Shown here: one piece after another, positions 37,879-46,951 of the stretch | How positions within the stretch are numbered: position 1 is the stretch's first letter | Layout: each line of letters starts with the position of its first letter | NCBI RefSeq assembly: GCF_013035315.1 | Contig: NZ_WQHP01000001.1 | Location: forward strand, 744,001 to 808,000 | DNA: 64,000 nucleotides | Source: Ruegeria arenilitoris | GTDB taxonomy: Bacteria > Pseudomonadota > Alphaproteobacteria > Rhodobacterales > Rhodobacteraceae | Direction of reading: 5' to 3' | Notes under the pieces: model-generated | The model's database searches: none | What the model saw: only the letters and a program-made list of their open reading frames with translations | Told to the model about the DNA's origin: nothing | Program-made: the position numbers and the translations under genes

Positions 37879-38654
37879 AACCAACCGCGGTGATTACCGG
37901 AGGCGCAGGCGGATTGGGTCGCGCACTGTCGGCCGCTTTGCGGGAAACCGGCTGGCACACGGTCCTGATCGACCTGCCCGGCCCCGAACTGGACGCGCTT
38001 GCCGATCTGGAGGATGTCAGCACCTACGCCTGTGACCTGACAGATCCTGACCAATGCGCAGACACGTGTGACCGGATTCTAAACGCCTCGGGTTCGATTG
38101 ATCTTGTCATCTACAACGCGGGCGTCTCGCAGATATCAGCCTTTTCCGAATGTGAGATGAGCGCGCACCGGAACCTGTTTGAAATCAACTACTTTGCTGC
38201 CGTGACCTGCGCGCAGCACTTTTTGAAAGCCGTTAGAGCAGCCAAGGGCACGCATCTGGCGATCTCATCCGTCGCAGGTTTTGCGCCGCTTATTCACCGC
38301 ACTGCCTATGCTGCCAGCAAACATGCGATGGAAGGCTTTTTTAAGTCCCTTCGTGCCGAGGAGGCTGCGCACGGAGTGCGGGTCTCGATCGCGGCACCAT
38401 CTTTCGTGGCGACCAATATCGGGCGACCCGAGGCGGCAGGCGACGGTTTTGTCCGGCCCGGCTCGGCCACGGACGGGATCGATTACATGGAACCAGAGGC
38501 GGCGGCGCAGGTGATCTTGCACGGCTTTCAGCAAGGCAAGGAATACATTCCGGTTGGACGCGTGGCGCGGATTGCCAACCTTTTGAACCGCGTGGCACCA
38601 CGGTTTTATGTCCGGCAGATGATGCGGACAGTTGGCAAACAGCGCCCATCCTGA
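37875..38654 (+). CDS. Short-chain dehydrogenase/reductase
   Basis: 259 aa from the ATG at 37875. The classical SDR pattern TGGAGGLG, NAG at 81-83, Ser131 or 132, and Tyr145-Lys149 (YAASK) is complete. It oxidises or reduces a hydroxyl/keto group with NAD(P). It is the last gene of the operon, overlaps the epimerase by 4 bases and ends inside a small hairpin at 38650. Confidence 0.88.
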   Translation: MKPTAVITGGAGGLGRALSAALRETGWHTVLIDLPGPELDALADLEDVSTYACDLTDPDQCADTCDRILNASGSIDLVIYNAGVSQISAFSECEMSAHRNLFEINYFAAVTCAQHFLKAVRAAKGTHLAISSVAGFAPLIHRTAYAASKHAMEGFFKSLRAEEAAHGVRVSIAAPSFVATNIGRPEAAGDGFVRPGSATDGIDYMEPEAAAQVILHGFQQGKEYIPVGRVARIANLLNRVAPRFYVRQMMRTVGKQRPS

Positions 38655-38666
38655 GCAACGCTCAGG
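38650..38666. terminator. Small hairpin between the SDR and histidine kinase genes
   Basis: CCTGAGC-AAC-GCTCAGG has 7-base perfect arms and includes the SDR stop codon. It separates two convergent genes, but it is short and lacks a U-tract. Confidence 0.4.
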
Positions 38667-38675
38667 CGCTAAGCG

Positions 38676-40880
38676 TCAATGAACCAAGGCCTCAAGTACA
38701 GATTTAAGCCGCTGCACATCAAGTGGCTTGTGCAGCAAGGGAAAGCCTGCATCCTTGCAAAACTGCTCTAACGCGGTCGAGCGGTCGGCTGAGATTATGC
38801 AACCCGGCAAGCGCCCGAACTCTTGGGCCAGTTGGGCAATGGCCTGTGTCCCCGTTTGGCCCTCGGCCAACTGTTCATCAGCAACGATGACATCGGGCAA
38901 GATACCTATCTCTTTCAGCAGACTTGAGGCCTCTTCCCTGCTGGCCGTTTCAAGAACCTGAACGCCCCACGTCTCCATCGTCATGCAAAGCGCACTGCGC
39001 AGACTGTCATCGCTTTCGATCAAAAGCGCGACCGTTCTTTGCAGCACATCGGGACACGAAAGTGCTGCCACTGCCCCCTCAGTCGGCGCAGTCAACTTCG
39101 GGCGCACCGTGGGAACCTCGACCGAGAATCCGGTCCCGCGCCCTGGTTCCGAGTGCAAATGGATCGGATGGTTCAGCAAACCACAGGCGCGTTCCACGAT
39201 TGCAAGGCCCAGCCCCATCCCTTCGGCCGCGCTGGCGTCAGAGTGCAGCCGCTTAAACTCCTGAAAAACAACATCTCTCTGCTCTGGCGCAATACCGACG
39301 CCTGTGTCCCAAACCTGAATCGCAAGTTTCTGCCCCTTGCGCCGGACACCGACCAGAACCTTGCCGTGGTCTGTGTAGCGGATCGCATTCGACAACAGGT
39401 TTTGCAGGATGCGCCGCAGATAGCTGGCGTCACTTTTGACCACCGCGCTGGTGCTTACGAACCGCAAACCAAGTCCCTTGGCCTGAGCCACTGGTCCAAA
39501 GGCATCCTCCATCTGGGAAAACAACTCTGCGACCGGGATTGCAGACAGGTGCACCGACGCACGCCCCGAGTCCAGTTTCGAGATATCCAGAAGCGCTTCA
39601 AGAATATGTTCAACGCTGTTGAGCGCGCTTTCTGCCTTGGCCGCAACCGCATGTGCCTCGGCTGCGTCCAACCCGCTTCCCAAGGTCGAGACATAGAGTT
39701 TCGCCGCCGAAAGCGGTTGTAGCAGATCGTGGCTGGCAGCCGCCACGAACCTGGATTTCGATGCATTGGCACGCTCAGCATCGCTCAGCGCGTCAGCCAG
39801 CTCCATGGTGCGGGACGCGACGCGTTGTTCCAGCGATTCCTTAGCCTCGACCAAAGCCTGCGCGGCCTTTCTTTCGTCTGTGACATCCGTAAAGGAAATC
39901 ACGAAACCACGATCGGGCATCTCCTGCGCAAAGACCGACAGGATCTTGACCCCTCCGCTGTGCATCTGGAATTGCAGCGGGGGACGTTCCGTTGAGCGGT
40001 TGACCCAGGCCAGCAAGTCCGCGTCGCTGACGCCGCCTTCGAAACGGATCGTGGCGCTCAGCCGATTGAACACCGTCTGAAACCGCGCGCCCATCTGAAA
40101 TTGTGCATTGGGAATGGCAAGCAATGCGCTGGCGCGGTTGTTCCACCCCACCAGGCGCAGAGCGCTGTCAAAAATACAGACGCCCTGATCGATATGTTCC
40201 AGCGTTGCCCGGATCAACCGGGCCTTGTCGTCAAGGATACGATCCCTCTCTCGCCGCTCGACACGCATGATGTCAGACACGTCTGTCTGCAGGATTACGG
40301 TGCCGCCATCCGGGGTGCGATGCTCGGACACCTGCATCCAGCGATTGCCGCTGAGACGGACGTTAAAGACCACGTGATCGTCCGCATGACGGGCCAAGCG
40401 ACGTTCGACCCAATCCTCGGGCGCGACCGCTTTGGGCAGAGACAGAAACTTCGACCGGCTCACCAGTTCTGCATAGTGCGAGAACCGCAATCCGGGAACC
40501 AATCGGGTCTTGATGTCAGGCATATGCAAACCAAACCGACTGTTGCACAACACCAGTTCATCATCCCGGTTGAACAGCGCAAAACCTTCTTGCACGGCCT
40601 CAATCGCGTTTGCCAGGTCTGCTCGTGCGGCCTCGGTTTCCTGATTTGCAAGCGCCAGACGTGCATTGGAGTCGTTCAGCAGTTCAAGAGCGCGCTCAAG
40701 TTCATCGGTCCGCGCACGAACCTCTTGCTCCAACATGGCGGCTCGCTGAAACTGCGCATAGGCCGCGCCCGAGGCATCGGTGGATTCCTCAACCCGCCGC
40801 ATCAGGGCCGCGACGATCTTCAGCAGCTTCTCGTTTTGTCGGTCCAGCGGGTCATTGGGGTCGGTCAGGGATTCAATCAT
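38676..40880 (-). CDS. Hybrid sensor histidine kinase (PAS-PAS-HisKA-HATPase-REC), NahK-like
   Basis: 734 aa, no membrane segment. A coiled N-terminus (45-95) precedes two PAS domains (about 90-200 and 225-335). The H-box is SHDLLQPL with His384, followed by an ATPase domain (LLSNAIRYTDHGKV, DTGVGI, GMGLGLAIV) and a C-terminal receiver (VIVADEQ). The layout matches cytosolic hybrid kinases such as NahK (ErcS'). It starts 3 bases after the FIST gene, so the two are co-translated and the FIST protein likely modulates the kinase. Output is probably the LuxR-type regulator upstream. Confidence 0.9.
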   Translation of the reverse strand: MIESLTDPNDPLDRQNEKLLKIVAALMRRVEESTDASGAAYAQFQRAAMLEQEVRARTDELERALELLNDSNARLALANQETEAARADLANAIEAVQEGFALFNRDDELVLCNSRFGLHMPDIKTRLVPGLRFSHYAELVSRSKFLSLPKAVAPEDWVERRLARHADDHVVFNVRLSGNRWMQVSEHRTPDGGTVILQTDVSDIMRVERRERDRILDDKARLIRATLEHIDQGVCIFDSALRLVGWNNRASALLAIPNAQFQMGARFQTVFNRLSATIRFEGGVSDADLLAWVNRSTERPPLQFQMHSGGVKILSVFAQEMPDRGFVISFTDVTDERKAAQALVEAKESLEQRVASRTMELADALSDAERANASKSRFVAAASHDLLQPLSAAKLYVSTLGSGLDAAEAHAVAAKAESALNSVEHILEALLDISKLDSGRASVHLSAIPVAELFSQMEDAFGPVAQAKGLGLRFVSTSAVVKSDASYLRRILQNLLSNAIRYTDHGKVLVGVRRKGQKLAIQVWDTGVGIAPEQRDVVFQEFKRLHSDASAAEGMGLGLAIVERACGLLNHPIHLHSEPGRGTGFSVEVPTVRPKLTAPTEGAVAALSCPDVLQRTVALLIESDDSLRSALCMTMETWGVQVLETASREEASSLLKEIGILPDVIVADEQLAEGQTGTQAIAQLAQEFGRLPGCIISADRSTALEQFCKDAGFPLLHKPLDVQRLKSVLEALVH

Positions 40881-40883
40881 CGT

Positions 40884-42053
40884 CTACCCATCTTCCGGAG
40901 GATAGATCGCCACGCCCGTCAGCGTCTGGTTAACATGGATCGAATTGTATTGCTCGCCATATGTCGAAAACCCGACGACGTGGTTCTCGGACAGCAGGCG
41001 GGACAGCTCACCCGTCTTTTGCTTTTCCTGCGCTTCAAGGCGGCGGAGGATGCAATCGCAGCCTAGGATCGTGTCGGGACGTGCATCCTGCGTCAGCGCG
41101 GCTATCTCTCCCTGCAGATGCGAGACCATATCCCGAGGTTCCGCCAGCGTCAGAACCAACCCTTCGTCAATTGCCGAGAAAAATACCAGATCACCATTAC
41201 CCGCGACTTGCTGAATGGCCCGCACGTGATGTTGACCACCGATTTGAACGACCAGCGGATGGGCGGCAAATGTAAAGGTCGTGAGTTGTTCCGGGTCTTT
41301 CCCAAGCAGACGCGCATATTCGCGCGCCGCGGGTTCGGCATTGATCTCTTGCACCACACGGTTTGCGGGGTCGGCTTTGGTCACAACCATACGCCGCCCG
41401 GTCGGCATCAGATGATCCGTCTTGAACACTTTGATCGGGCACCGCGTTCGGACCTGTGTCAAAATGGCGGCGTTCTGCAAAGCCTGCCCGTCGGTCAGAA
41501 CATAGGTATTGCCAAAACGCGTTCCGTCCCCTGCCGACCCGCCAAACAATGGCACCGGCCCTAATCCAACGGCCAATTCCGAGGTCAGCAGATCCTCTTT
41601 CGTGGAAAGACCGTCGATCATCAGAAAAGAAAATTCATACCGCCAATCCGCCGCCGAAGTGGCCATGTCGTTGCGGTTGCGGATCATCTGGTCGATGATC
41701 TCTTGCGCCGAAAACGCGTCAAGGTCGGGCACTAGAAGCGTCCGTGCCTCGAAATGCGACGACGGCAAGCCAATGGCAACGATCTGGTCTTCGCTATAGC
41801 CGCAATCCGCAAGCTCTCCGGCCGTGGTGCATCCGATCACTGGGGTTGGAGCAAAGGCGTCGGCAGCATCGGCAATAACCTCGGCAGCATCTGCGCCGGG
41901 GCTGACGAACAGGATGACCAATGCCAAGGCATCATCACCAAGCGACCCGGCAAGCTTTGCAATTGCCTGATCCGTATCTCGATGAACAAAACCTGTTTTG
42001 ACGATACCTGGCGCACGGGCTGCGGCTGTCGCCCACCCGACTGCTTGGTTCAT
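40884..42053 (-). CDS. FIST-domain sensor protein (NosP-like)
   Basis: 389 aa with GGAGG at the start. FIST_N (about 30-230; VIGCTTAGELADCG, LMIDGLSTKEDLL and LFGGSAGDGTRF) and FIST_C (about 240-380) are recognisable. FIST proteins bind small ligands; the NosP subgroup binds haem and nitric oxide and regulates an adjacent hybrid kinase (NahK). Here the same gene pair occurs, so NO or another small-molecule sensing is the first hypothesis. A haem ligand cannot be assigned by eye. Confidence 0.85.
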   Translation of the reverse strand: MNQAVGWATAAARAPGIVKTGFVHRDTDQAIAKLAGSLGDDALALVILFVSPGADAAEVIADAADAFAPTPVIGCTTAGELADCGYSEDQIVAIGLPSSHFEARTLLVPDLDAFSAQEIIDQMIRNRNDMATSAADWRYEFSFLMIDGLSTKEDLLTSELAVGLGPVPLFGGSAGDGTRFGNTYVLTDGQALQNAAILTQVRTRCPIKVFKTDHLMPTGRRMVVTKADPANRVVQEINAEPAAREYARLLGKDPEQLTTFTFAAHPLVVQIGGQHHVRAIQQVAGNGDLVFFSAIDEGLVLTLAEPRDMVSHLQGEIAALTQDARPDTILGCDCILRRLEAQEKQKTGELSRLLSENHVVGFSTYGEQYNSIHVNQTLTGVAIYPPEDG

Positions 42054-42104
42054 CGTGCCCTCCTCCCTAAAGCGCGACGTTCCCTTAAGATATGGCGCTT
42101 ACGC

Positions 42105-42782
42105 TCAGTCTTGCAAGACACTGTTCAGCGAGGCTTTGTTCGCCAGAAGCACCGCTTGCGTACGGCTTTGTACGCCGAGTTTGCGCATGATTGCGGTGAC
42201 GTGCGCCTTGACCGTGGTTTCTGCGATCGAAAGGTCATAGGCGATCTGCTTGTTCAACTTGCCTTCGCAGATAAGCTGCAGGATGCGCGATTGCTGGGTT
42301 GTCAGGGTCGCCAAACGGTTCACGGCATCGCTTTGTTCTGTGTCTGCATCACCTTCGGTCAACACGTAGCCCTCAGGCACAAAGACAGTTCCTGCGTGGA
42401 CGGCCTCGAAGGCTGTACGGAACACGTCGCGTTGGCTGTGTTTGGGCACATAGCCAGAGGCTCCGGCCTGAATGACCTGACTGATGACGCGATTGTCCGA
42501 GATGGACGACACCACAATAACCGGCGCGTCTGTTGCGGCCTTTACGCGTGCCAACCCCTCAAGCCCGTCAACATCGGGAAGGTTCAGGTCCAGCATAACA
42601 GCGTCTGGTCGCAACCCGTCGACCATCAGATCGATTGCCCGGCCCAACCTGTCGGCAGTGTGGATTTCGCCAATTTGCGCAACGCTTTGCAGTGTCATCG
42701 ACAGGGCGTCGCAGAACAACGGGTGGTCATCAACGATCAGGACCTTGTCGAAATCGATCTCTCCGGCGGTATTTGCACGCAT
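42105..42782 (-). CDS. LuxR/NarL-type response regulator
   Basis: 225 aa from the ATG at 42782; an earlier TTG is less likely. The receiver has Asp18-Asp19 and the phospho-acceptor Asp65 (VMLDLNLPD), and the C-terminal LuxR helix-turn-helix is LTTQQSRILQLICEGKLNKQIAYDLSIAETTVKAHVTAIMRKLGV. It is upstream of the FIST-kinase pair, 51 bases away, and is its likely output. Targets unknown. Confidence 0.9.
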   Translation of the reverse strand: MRANTAGEIDFDKVLIVDDHPLFCDALSMTLQSVAQIGEIHTADRLGRAIDLMVDGLRPDAVMLDLNLPDVDGLEGLARVKAATDAPVIVVSSISDNRVISQVIQAGASGYVPKHSQRDVFRTAFEAVHAGTVFVPEGYVLTEGDADTEQSDAVNRLATLTTQQSRILQLICEGKLNKQIAYDLSIAETTVKAHVTAIMRKLGVQSRTQAVLLANKASLNSVLQD

Positions 42783-42875
42783 GAATTCTGGCCTTCGCAA
42801 TCACGTGTCCCGACCCTATCAACCGAATGACGCTGCGCCTACTGGCGAAACGTCGTATATCTTCACGGTCCCCAA

Positions 42876-43358
42876 TCAGCTGTTGGTGTCTATTGGAAAA
42901 CGAACCTGCTGCAACACTGCAGTCACCTGTGCACCGATGCCCGGTGCTTCGCTTTCTCTTGGGCCCGCTATGTTCACTATGGTCGCCGGGTGTGACATGA
43001 TCCACGAATTGATCTGGTCCGCACATACCCCGCCCCCCCGCCGCAAGTCGACCACCAGACAGGGCTTTCCGATTTCTTTCGCAAAATCAATGGTTAGTTG
43101 AGTTCCCGGACTGGTTGCACCGTCAACAAATACCAACAGTGCGTCGCAAGACTGCGCGTTTCGCTTTGTGCGCACAGCAACATCTTCGGACTGGGTTTCG
43201 GTCAGCCCCTTAAAGCGTTCCGGAATGCGGCCCGCCTCATTCAAACGTCCTTTCGGAACCCACCCACCATAGGAGATGCCGTTATCCAGCGCGTACTGCC
43301 ATGCCGCCAGATCGACACCCGTTTGGCCACCGGTCACAATCTTCACCGAACCCTCCAT
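42876..43358 (-). CDS. YpsA/SLOG-type putative nucleotide- or molybdenum-cofactor-binding protein
   Basis: 160 aa. GGQTGVDLAAW at 10-20 is the opening of the 'putative molybdenum carrier' family of the SLOG superfamily. GGWVPKGRLNEAGRIPE and GATSPGTQLTIDFAKE fit as well. SLOG proteins bind nucleotides or nucleotide-like ligands and often sit in stress or conflict systems. It closes an operon that also holds two glycosyltransferases. Its role there is unknown. Confidence 0.78.
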   Translation of the reverse strand: MEGSVKIVTGGQTGVDLAAWQYALDNGISYGGWVPKGRLNEAGRIPERFKGLTETQSEDVAVRTKRNAQSCDALLVFVDGATSPGTQLTIDFAKEIGKPCLVVDLRRGGGVCADQINSWIMSHPATIVNIAGPRESEAPGIGAQVTAVLQQVRFPIDTNS

Positions 43359-43370
43359 AGTCAGTGGAGC

Positions 43371-43805
43371 TTAGCGCAGCATCCCGATTTCATGCCCGTT
43401 TATGATAATCGCCAGATCCCAGTACTTCCCGATTTCTTCCTCGGCGGCCTGCGCGGCGCTGGGGTCTTCGGGAATCCGTTCGACCCGAAATCCGAACCGT
43501 TCAAGCCCGCAATAGTCGACCCGGCTGAGGATGATCGGACATACGTCCCGCTCCAGCGCAGCTGCAGCTAACAGTCTTGCGACTGTGTACGGCGTCTCTG
43601 GCGGCTCTAGAATCCGGACGCCGATGTAGACCGGTCCGCCCTGCTCTCTTGGCCAGAGGTTTACAGCAGGCGCAAACCGCATCTGCGGGAATACGACCTT
43701 GCCCAAAGGCTGCGGGCTCTGATCGTCATTCATAAGATCGTCCAACGACACGGGTTTGTTTGGCGACGCGCGACTGAGGATTTCGAACCAAATGCTATCC
43801 TTCAT
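43371..43805 (-). CDS. Hypothetical protein in the glycosyltransferase operon
   Basis: 144 aa, soluble, acidic, no signal peptide. The start (MKDSIWFEILSRASP) and a segment with many Pro (RILEPPETPYTVARLLAAAALE) are the only features. It overlaps the glycosyltransferase by 11 bases and lies 12 bases before the SLOG gene, so it is surely part of this operon. I recognise no family. Confidence 0.65.
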   Translation of the reverse strand: MKDSIWFEILSRASPNKPVSLDDLMNDDQSPQPLGKVVFPQMRFAPAVNLWPREQGGPVYIGVRILEPPETPYTVARLLAAAALERDVCPIILSRVDYCGLERFGFRVERIPEDPSAAQAAEEEIGKYWDLAIIINGHEIGMLR

Positions 43806-45867
43806 TTTTGGCCCCCAATCCGGTCAGCAGGGCAGCCGCCTTTGACGCCCCTGTTTTAGGCAGCTTGAACGCGTTCAACGCGTTTCGGTAGAACGCAGTT
43901 CCGTCATGATCCAAACAGTCTGTCACTGTACGCTCAAGCTTCATGAATTCCCGCTCGGTAATCACGGCACACAGATCGCGGTCGGCCATTGCCCTCGAGC
44001 GGCGTTCCTGATCATCCAGATACGGCGCCGATTGCGGGATAAAGATCGCAGGAATCCGGTGGTAAAGCATCTCGAGGACCGAGTTATACCCCGCCGCAGA
44101 AATAACCAGATCAGCAACAAGGCACAGCTTGGTCGCCTCAAGCGTCTGAACCACATGGGTATTCTTCCAGCCGAACGCCGCCGGTTGAACCGTACTTCCG
44201 GGCCAGGTCACGACCAGATGCAGGCAATCACTTCGCGCCTCGATCATGCTTGATATCGCCTGCAACTGCGCCGAGCGGTCCGAAGCGACGCCACCGCCCA
44301 GCATACTGACCACCAGTTGCTTGAAACTCCGGCCGAACCGTTCAGCCAACCGGGCCCTGAGCTTTTCTTTGTCGTCCGAGGACTGCTCCACCTGACGCAC
44401 GATCGGACCGACATAATGCACGTGATCACCAAAACTGTAGGCGTCGTTCAGTTCCTCAAACGCCTCGGACGGTACGATTACGCGGTCAAACACCCCTTCG
44501 CGGCGCAGCATGGTTTGTCGCGAGCGGCCTTCGGGCCACAACCCGCGCCGGATCCAAGCCGCCGACAGACTGCGCTCGCGGATCACGCGATAAACGGAGT
44601 CGAAGACATAGCCCCCATCAAAAACCAGTGTGTCGTTGTCTCGCAAAGCGGCGCTCAGTCGACGATAGGTCAGCACGTCATTGCCGTCGGCACTGGTCTT
44701 TGTGTCGATGCGCTGAACCAGCGGAATGCAATCAATGCCTTCACGGCGCACCAGCGGCACACAGCTTGGAAAGGCCGCAAACATTTTCGGTGCGGCCTCG
44801 GGCATCTCGCGCGCCATGACCGCGCACCGCTGGGCATGCCCCAACCCGACCCCGTTTGTTGGAAAGAACAGTGTTTTTGCCTCGGCTCGCGCAGGTTTGC
44901 GCTGTTTGGGTCTTAGGCCAGCAGCCGTTTCCAAACGAGAGATATCTACCGTATGCATCCACTGCGACTTGGCGGCCTGTTCGGCGATGTGCGCGACATT
45001 GCCGATGACCTGGCCCGTCAGATACCCGTCTAAAGCAAAGGGTGTCTTTGGCCCCAGAAGCGCAGGCGCACCTGACGCCATCAGTGCTTCGTCCTCGGTG
45101 CAGTCAATTACCACGCCCCCCGTGGCGATCAGCTCAACCGCAAAGGCAGCCATGCGCACACCAGCAATACCTTTGCCGAACAACGCCAGAATATCTGTGG
45201 ATTTGGCCAGGCTCAGCGGAGAGAGCCCGGTATACATATAGGTGGACAGATCGTGAAACGGCGAGGCTTTGATGGCTTCGTTCTGAGCCCCGCTGACAAT
45301 CAGCTTGAGGTTATAGCCACCCTGGCTGCTCATCCTTGAAAAGCATGACAGCGTCTCGGGGTTGTCCAGCTCCATCGAACCCAAAACAACGGTTACATTT
45401 GGCAAGGCCCTGCCAGGACGTCGGGAGGGTGACCGTATATCTGAGACCAGAGGGCTTGCCGTCGCTGCCAGCATCGGACGCGGCTGAAAATCGGTCAGGT
45501 CCATCACCCGAACTTCGCGCCCCAACGCATAAGCCAGACGTGCCTTGGCAGCGACATAGCTTTGCTGGGTCGGAAACCGTCCAGTCGCGATCACCGGAAC
45601 GCTTGGATCCAGTTCTTTCTTTCGCAACGACGCAAGAAGCTGATCGTCGATCTCTTCCGCGCCCAGAACGAACACTGTCTGCGCTTTATGCTCTTCGGGA
45701 TCGGCCAGAAACTTGGACGCCTCATAGAACCTGCCGCGGCCCGGGTCTTCGGGAAAATACTCGGAATCAATACAGACATTGAAGCCACGCGCCGCGAGCT
45801 GTTCAGCAAAGATCAGCTGCGCATCAAAGGACCGTAGAGAACGCGTGCCAGCTTCGACGTAAATCAT
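43795..45867 (-). CDS. Two-part glycosyltransferase-like protein (GT28-like C-terminal half)
   Basis: 690 aa. The N-terminal half (about 1-325) is a surface-carbohydrate-biosynthesis-like domain of the GT-B kind. The C-terminal half has MurG/GT28-like features: FFPTNGVGLGHAQRCAVMARE near 335-355 (glycine-rich opening) and VISAAGYNSVLEMLYHRIPAIFIPQ (nucleotide-sugar-binding segment). No signal or membrane segment, so it is cytoplasmic. It is coupled by 4 bases to the GT upstream. The acceptor and sugar are unknown. Confidence 0.75.
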   Translation of the reverse strand: MIYVEAGTRSLRSFDAQLIFAEQLAARGFNVCIDSEYFPEDPGRGRFYEASKFLADPEEHKAQTVFVLGAEEIDDQLLASLRKKELDPSVPVIATGRFPTQQSYVAAKARLAYALGREVRVMDLTDFQPRPMLAATASPLVSDIRSPSRRPGRALPNVTVVLGSMELDNPETLSCFSRMSSQGGYNLKLIVSGAQNEAIKASPFHDLSTYMYTGLSPLSLAKSTDILALFGKGIAGVRMAAFAVELIATGGVVIDCTEDEALMASGAPALLGPKTPFALDGYLTGQVIGNVAHIAEQAAKSQWMHTVDISRLETAAGLRPKQRKPARAEAKTLFFPTNGVGLGHAQRCAVMAREMPEAAPKMFAAFPSCVPLVRREGIDCIPLVQRIDTKTSADGNDVLTYRRLSAALRDNDTLVFDGGYVFDSVYRVIRERSLSAAWIRRGLWPEGRSRQTMLRREGVFDRVIVPSEAFEELNDAYSFGDHVHYVGPIVRQVEQSSDDKEKLRARLAERFGRSFKQLVVSMLGGGVASDRSAQLQAISSMIEARSDCLHLVVTWPGSTVQPAAFGWKNTHVVQTLEATKLCLVADLVISAAGYNSVLEMLYHRIPAIFIPQSAPYLDDQERRSRAMADRDLCAVITEREFMKLERTVTDCLDHDGTAFYRNALNAFKLPKTGASKAAALLTGLGAKNEG

Positions 45868-46946
45868 GCATGCACCCCGCTGTCGGCAGACAGAATGCCG
45901 GACAGCATCGTCTTGAAATTCTCTGCAGAATAAGCCTTGAGCGCCGCCTGCGACTTGGCCACCTGGTCATGGTACTTGTTCGGATGGGCGACCAGATCCG
46001 CGATGATTTTGTTCACTCCGGCCGGTTCACAGGTCAGAACCGCATCTCCAAAAGTGGCCCCGGTGTCGGGGTTGGTCAGAACCACCTTGCCCGCGGCAAT
46101 CGCCTCGGCCACGACCCGGCCAAAGCTTTCCTGCCAGGTCGGCGCTGTGAAATATACGAAAAAGTCAATCATTCCAAAGAACTCTTCCACACTTATGGCG
46201 TCGAAGGGAAGCAACTTCCAATGCGCGCGCAGAACACGGGCATTCAACAAAGCATCCGCCCCAAGGATGACATTGCACTGAGAATGTGGCGGAAAACAGT
46301 TTTCCAGATCGGCAATTGCCGGAAATTTCTCGAACCCCGGACGTGAATGGCGTCCGCGGCGATCCTGTGGGTTTTCGCAAGGGCCGCGCATGTCGGACTG
46401 ACAGATGTTGAACCAGTCCGTGTCCAGAACATCCCACAGCCGCGCCACGCGGGATGTGTCCAGCCATTCTGTGACAGTGCGTCGGTTATAAGGTGAGATG
46501 GGCGCCAGGGTTTTTCTCAGCGAAATCGTCGAGGCCTCAATCTGGTTGAGGCAGGCCGCAACATCGAACCCTTCGGCCCCGCCCGGTCGCAGGAAATTCT
46601 CATGCGTGATCACGTGTAGATCCCGGGCAATGATCCTGGTGTTCAGCGTGTCCTGATGTTTGAGAAAGGACGGGTTGTGCAGAAACACGAAATCCGCGCT
46701 GATCCGTGGCGCATCCCAGATCAGCGGAATATTCAGCTCGTCCAGCATCCGCCGCAAAACCGGCGAGACATGTTGATTGTCACCAAAAGTCCGGGACGTG
46801 ATCGCATGTACGACCACTTGCCCGAATTGGGCGGCAACCGGCAGTTCAGCGGCTACAGCGGCCGACGTTCCGCCCGAAAAACGCGGTTCGATCACATAGG
46901 CGATCTTAGGTGTGTTCGATCGCCCAACGGCTTGCATTTCGGACAT
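45864..46946 (-). CDS. Glycosyltransferase, GT4/GT1-like
   Basis: 360 aa. The C-terminal GT-B signature is TWQESFGRVVAEAIAAGKVVLTNPDTG, holding the Glu that contacts the donor diphosphate. The N-terminus (KIAYVIEPRFSGGTSAAVAAELPVAAQFG) is the acceptor-side Rossmann domain. It is the second gene of the operon, starts 5 bases after the 105-aa gene and overlaps the two-part GT by 4 bases. It probably builds a glycan or modifies a protein together with that enzyme. Confidence 0.8.
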   Translation of the reverse strand: MSEMQAVGRSNTPKIAYVIEPRFSGGTSAAVAAELPVAAQFGQVVVHAITSRTFGDNQHVSPVLRRMLDELNIPLIWDAPRISADFVFLHNPSFLKHQDTLNTRIIARDLHVITHENFLRPGGAEGFDVAACLNQIEASTISLRKTLAPISPYNRRTVTEWLDTSRVARLWDVLDTDWFNICQSDMRGPCENPQDRRGRHSRPGFEKFPAIADLENCFPPHSQCNVILGADALLNARVLRAHWKLLPFDAISVEEFFGMIDFFVYFTAPTWQESFGRVVAEAIAAGKVVLTNPDTGATFGDAVLTCEPAGVNKIIADLVAHPNKYHDQVAKSQAALKAYSAENFKTMLSGILSADSGVHA

Positions 46947-46951
46947 CCGGT

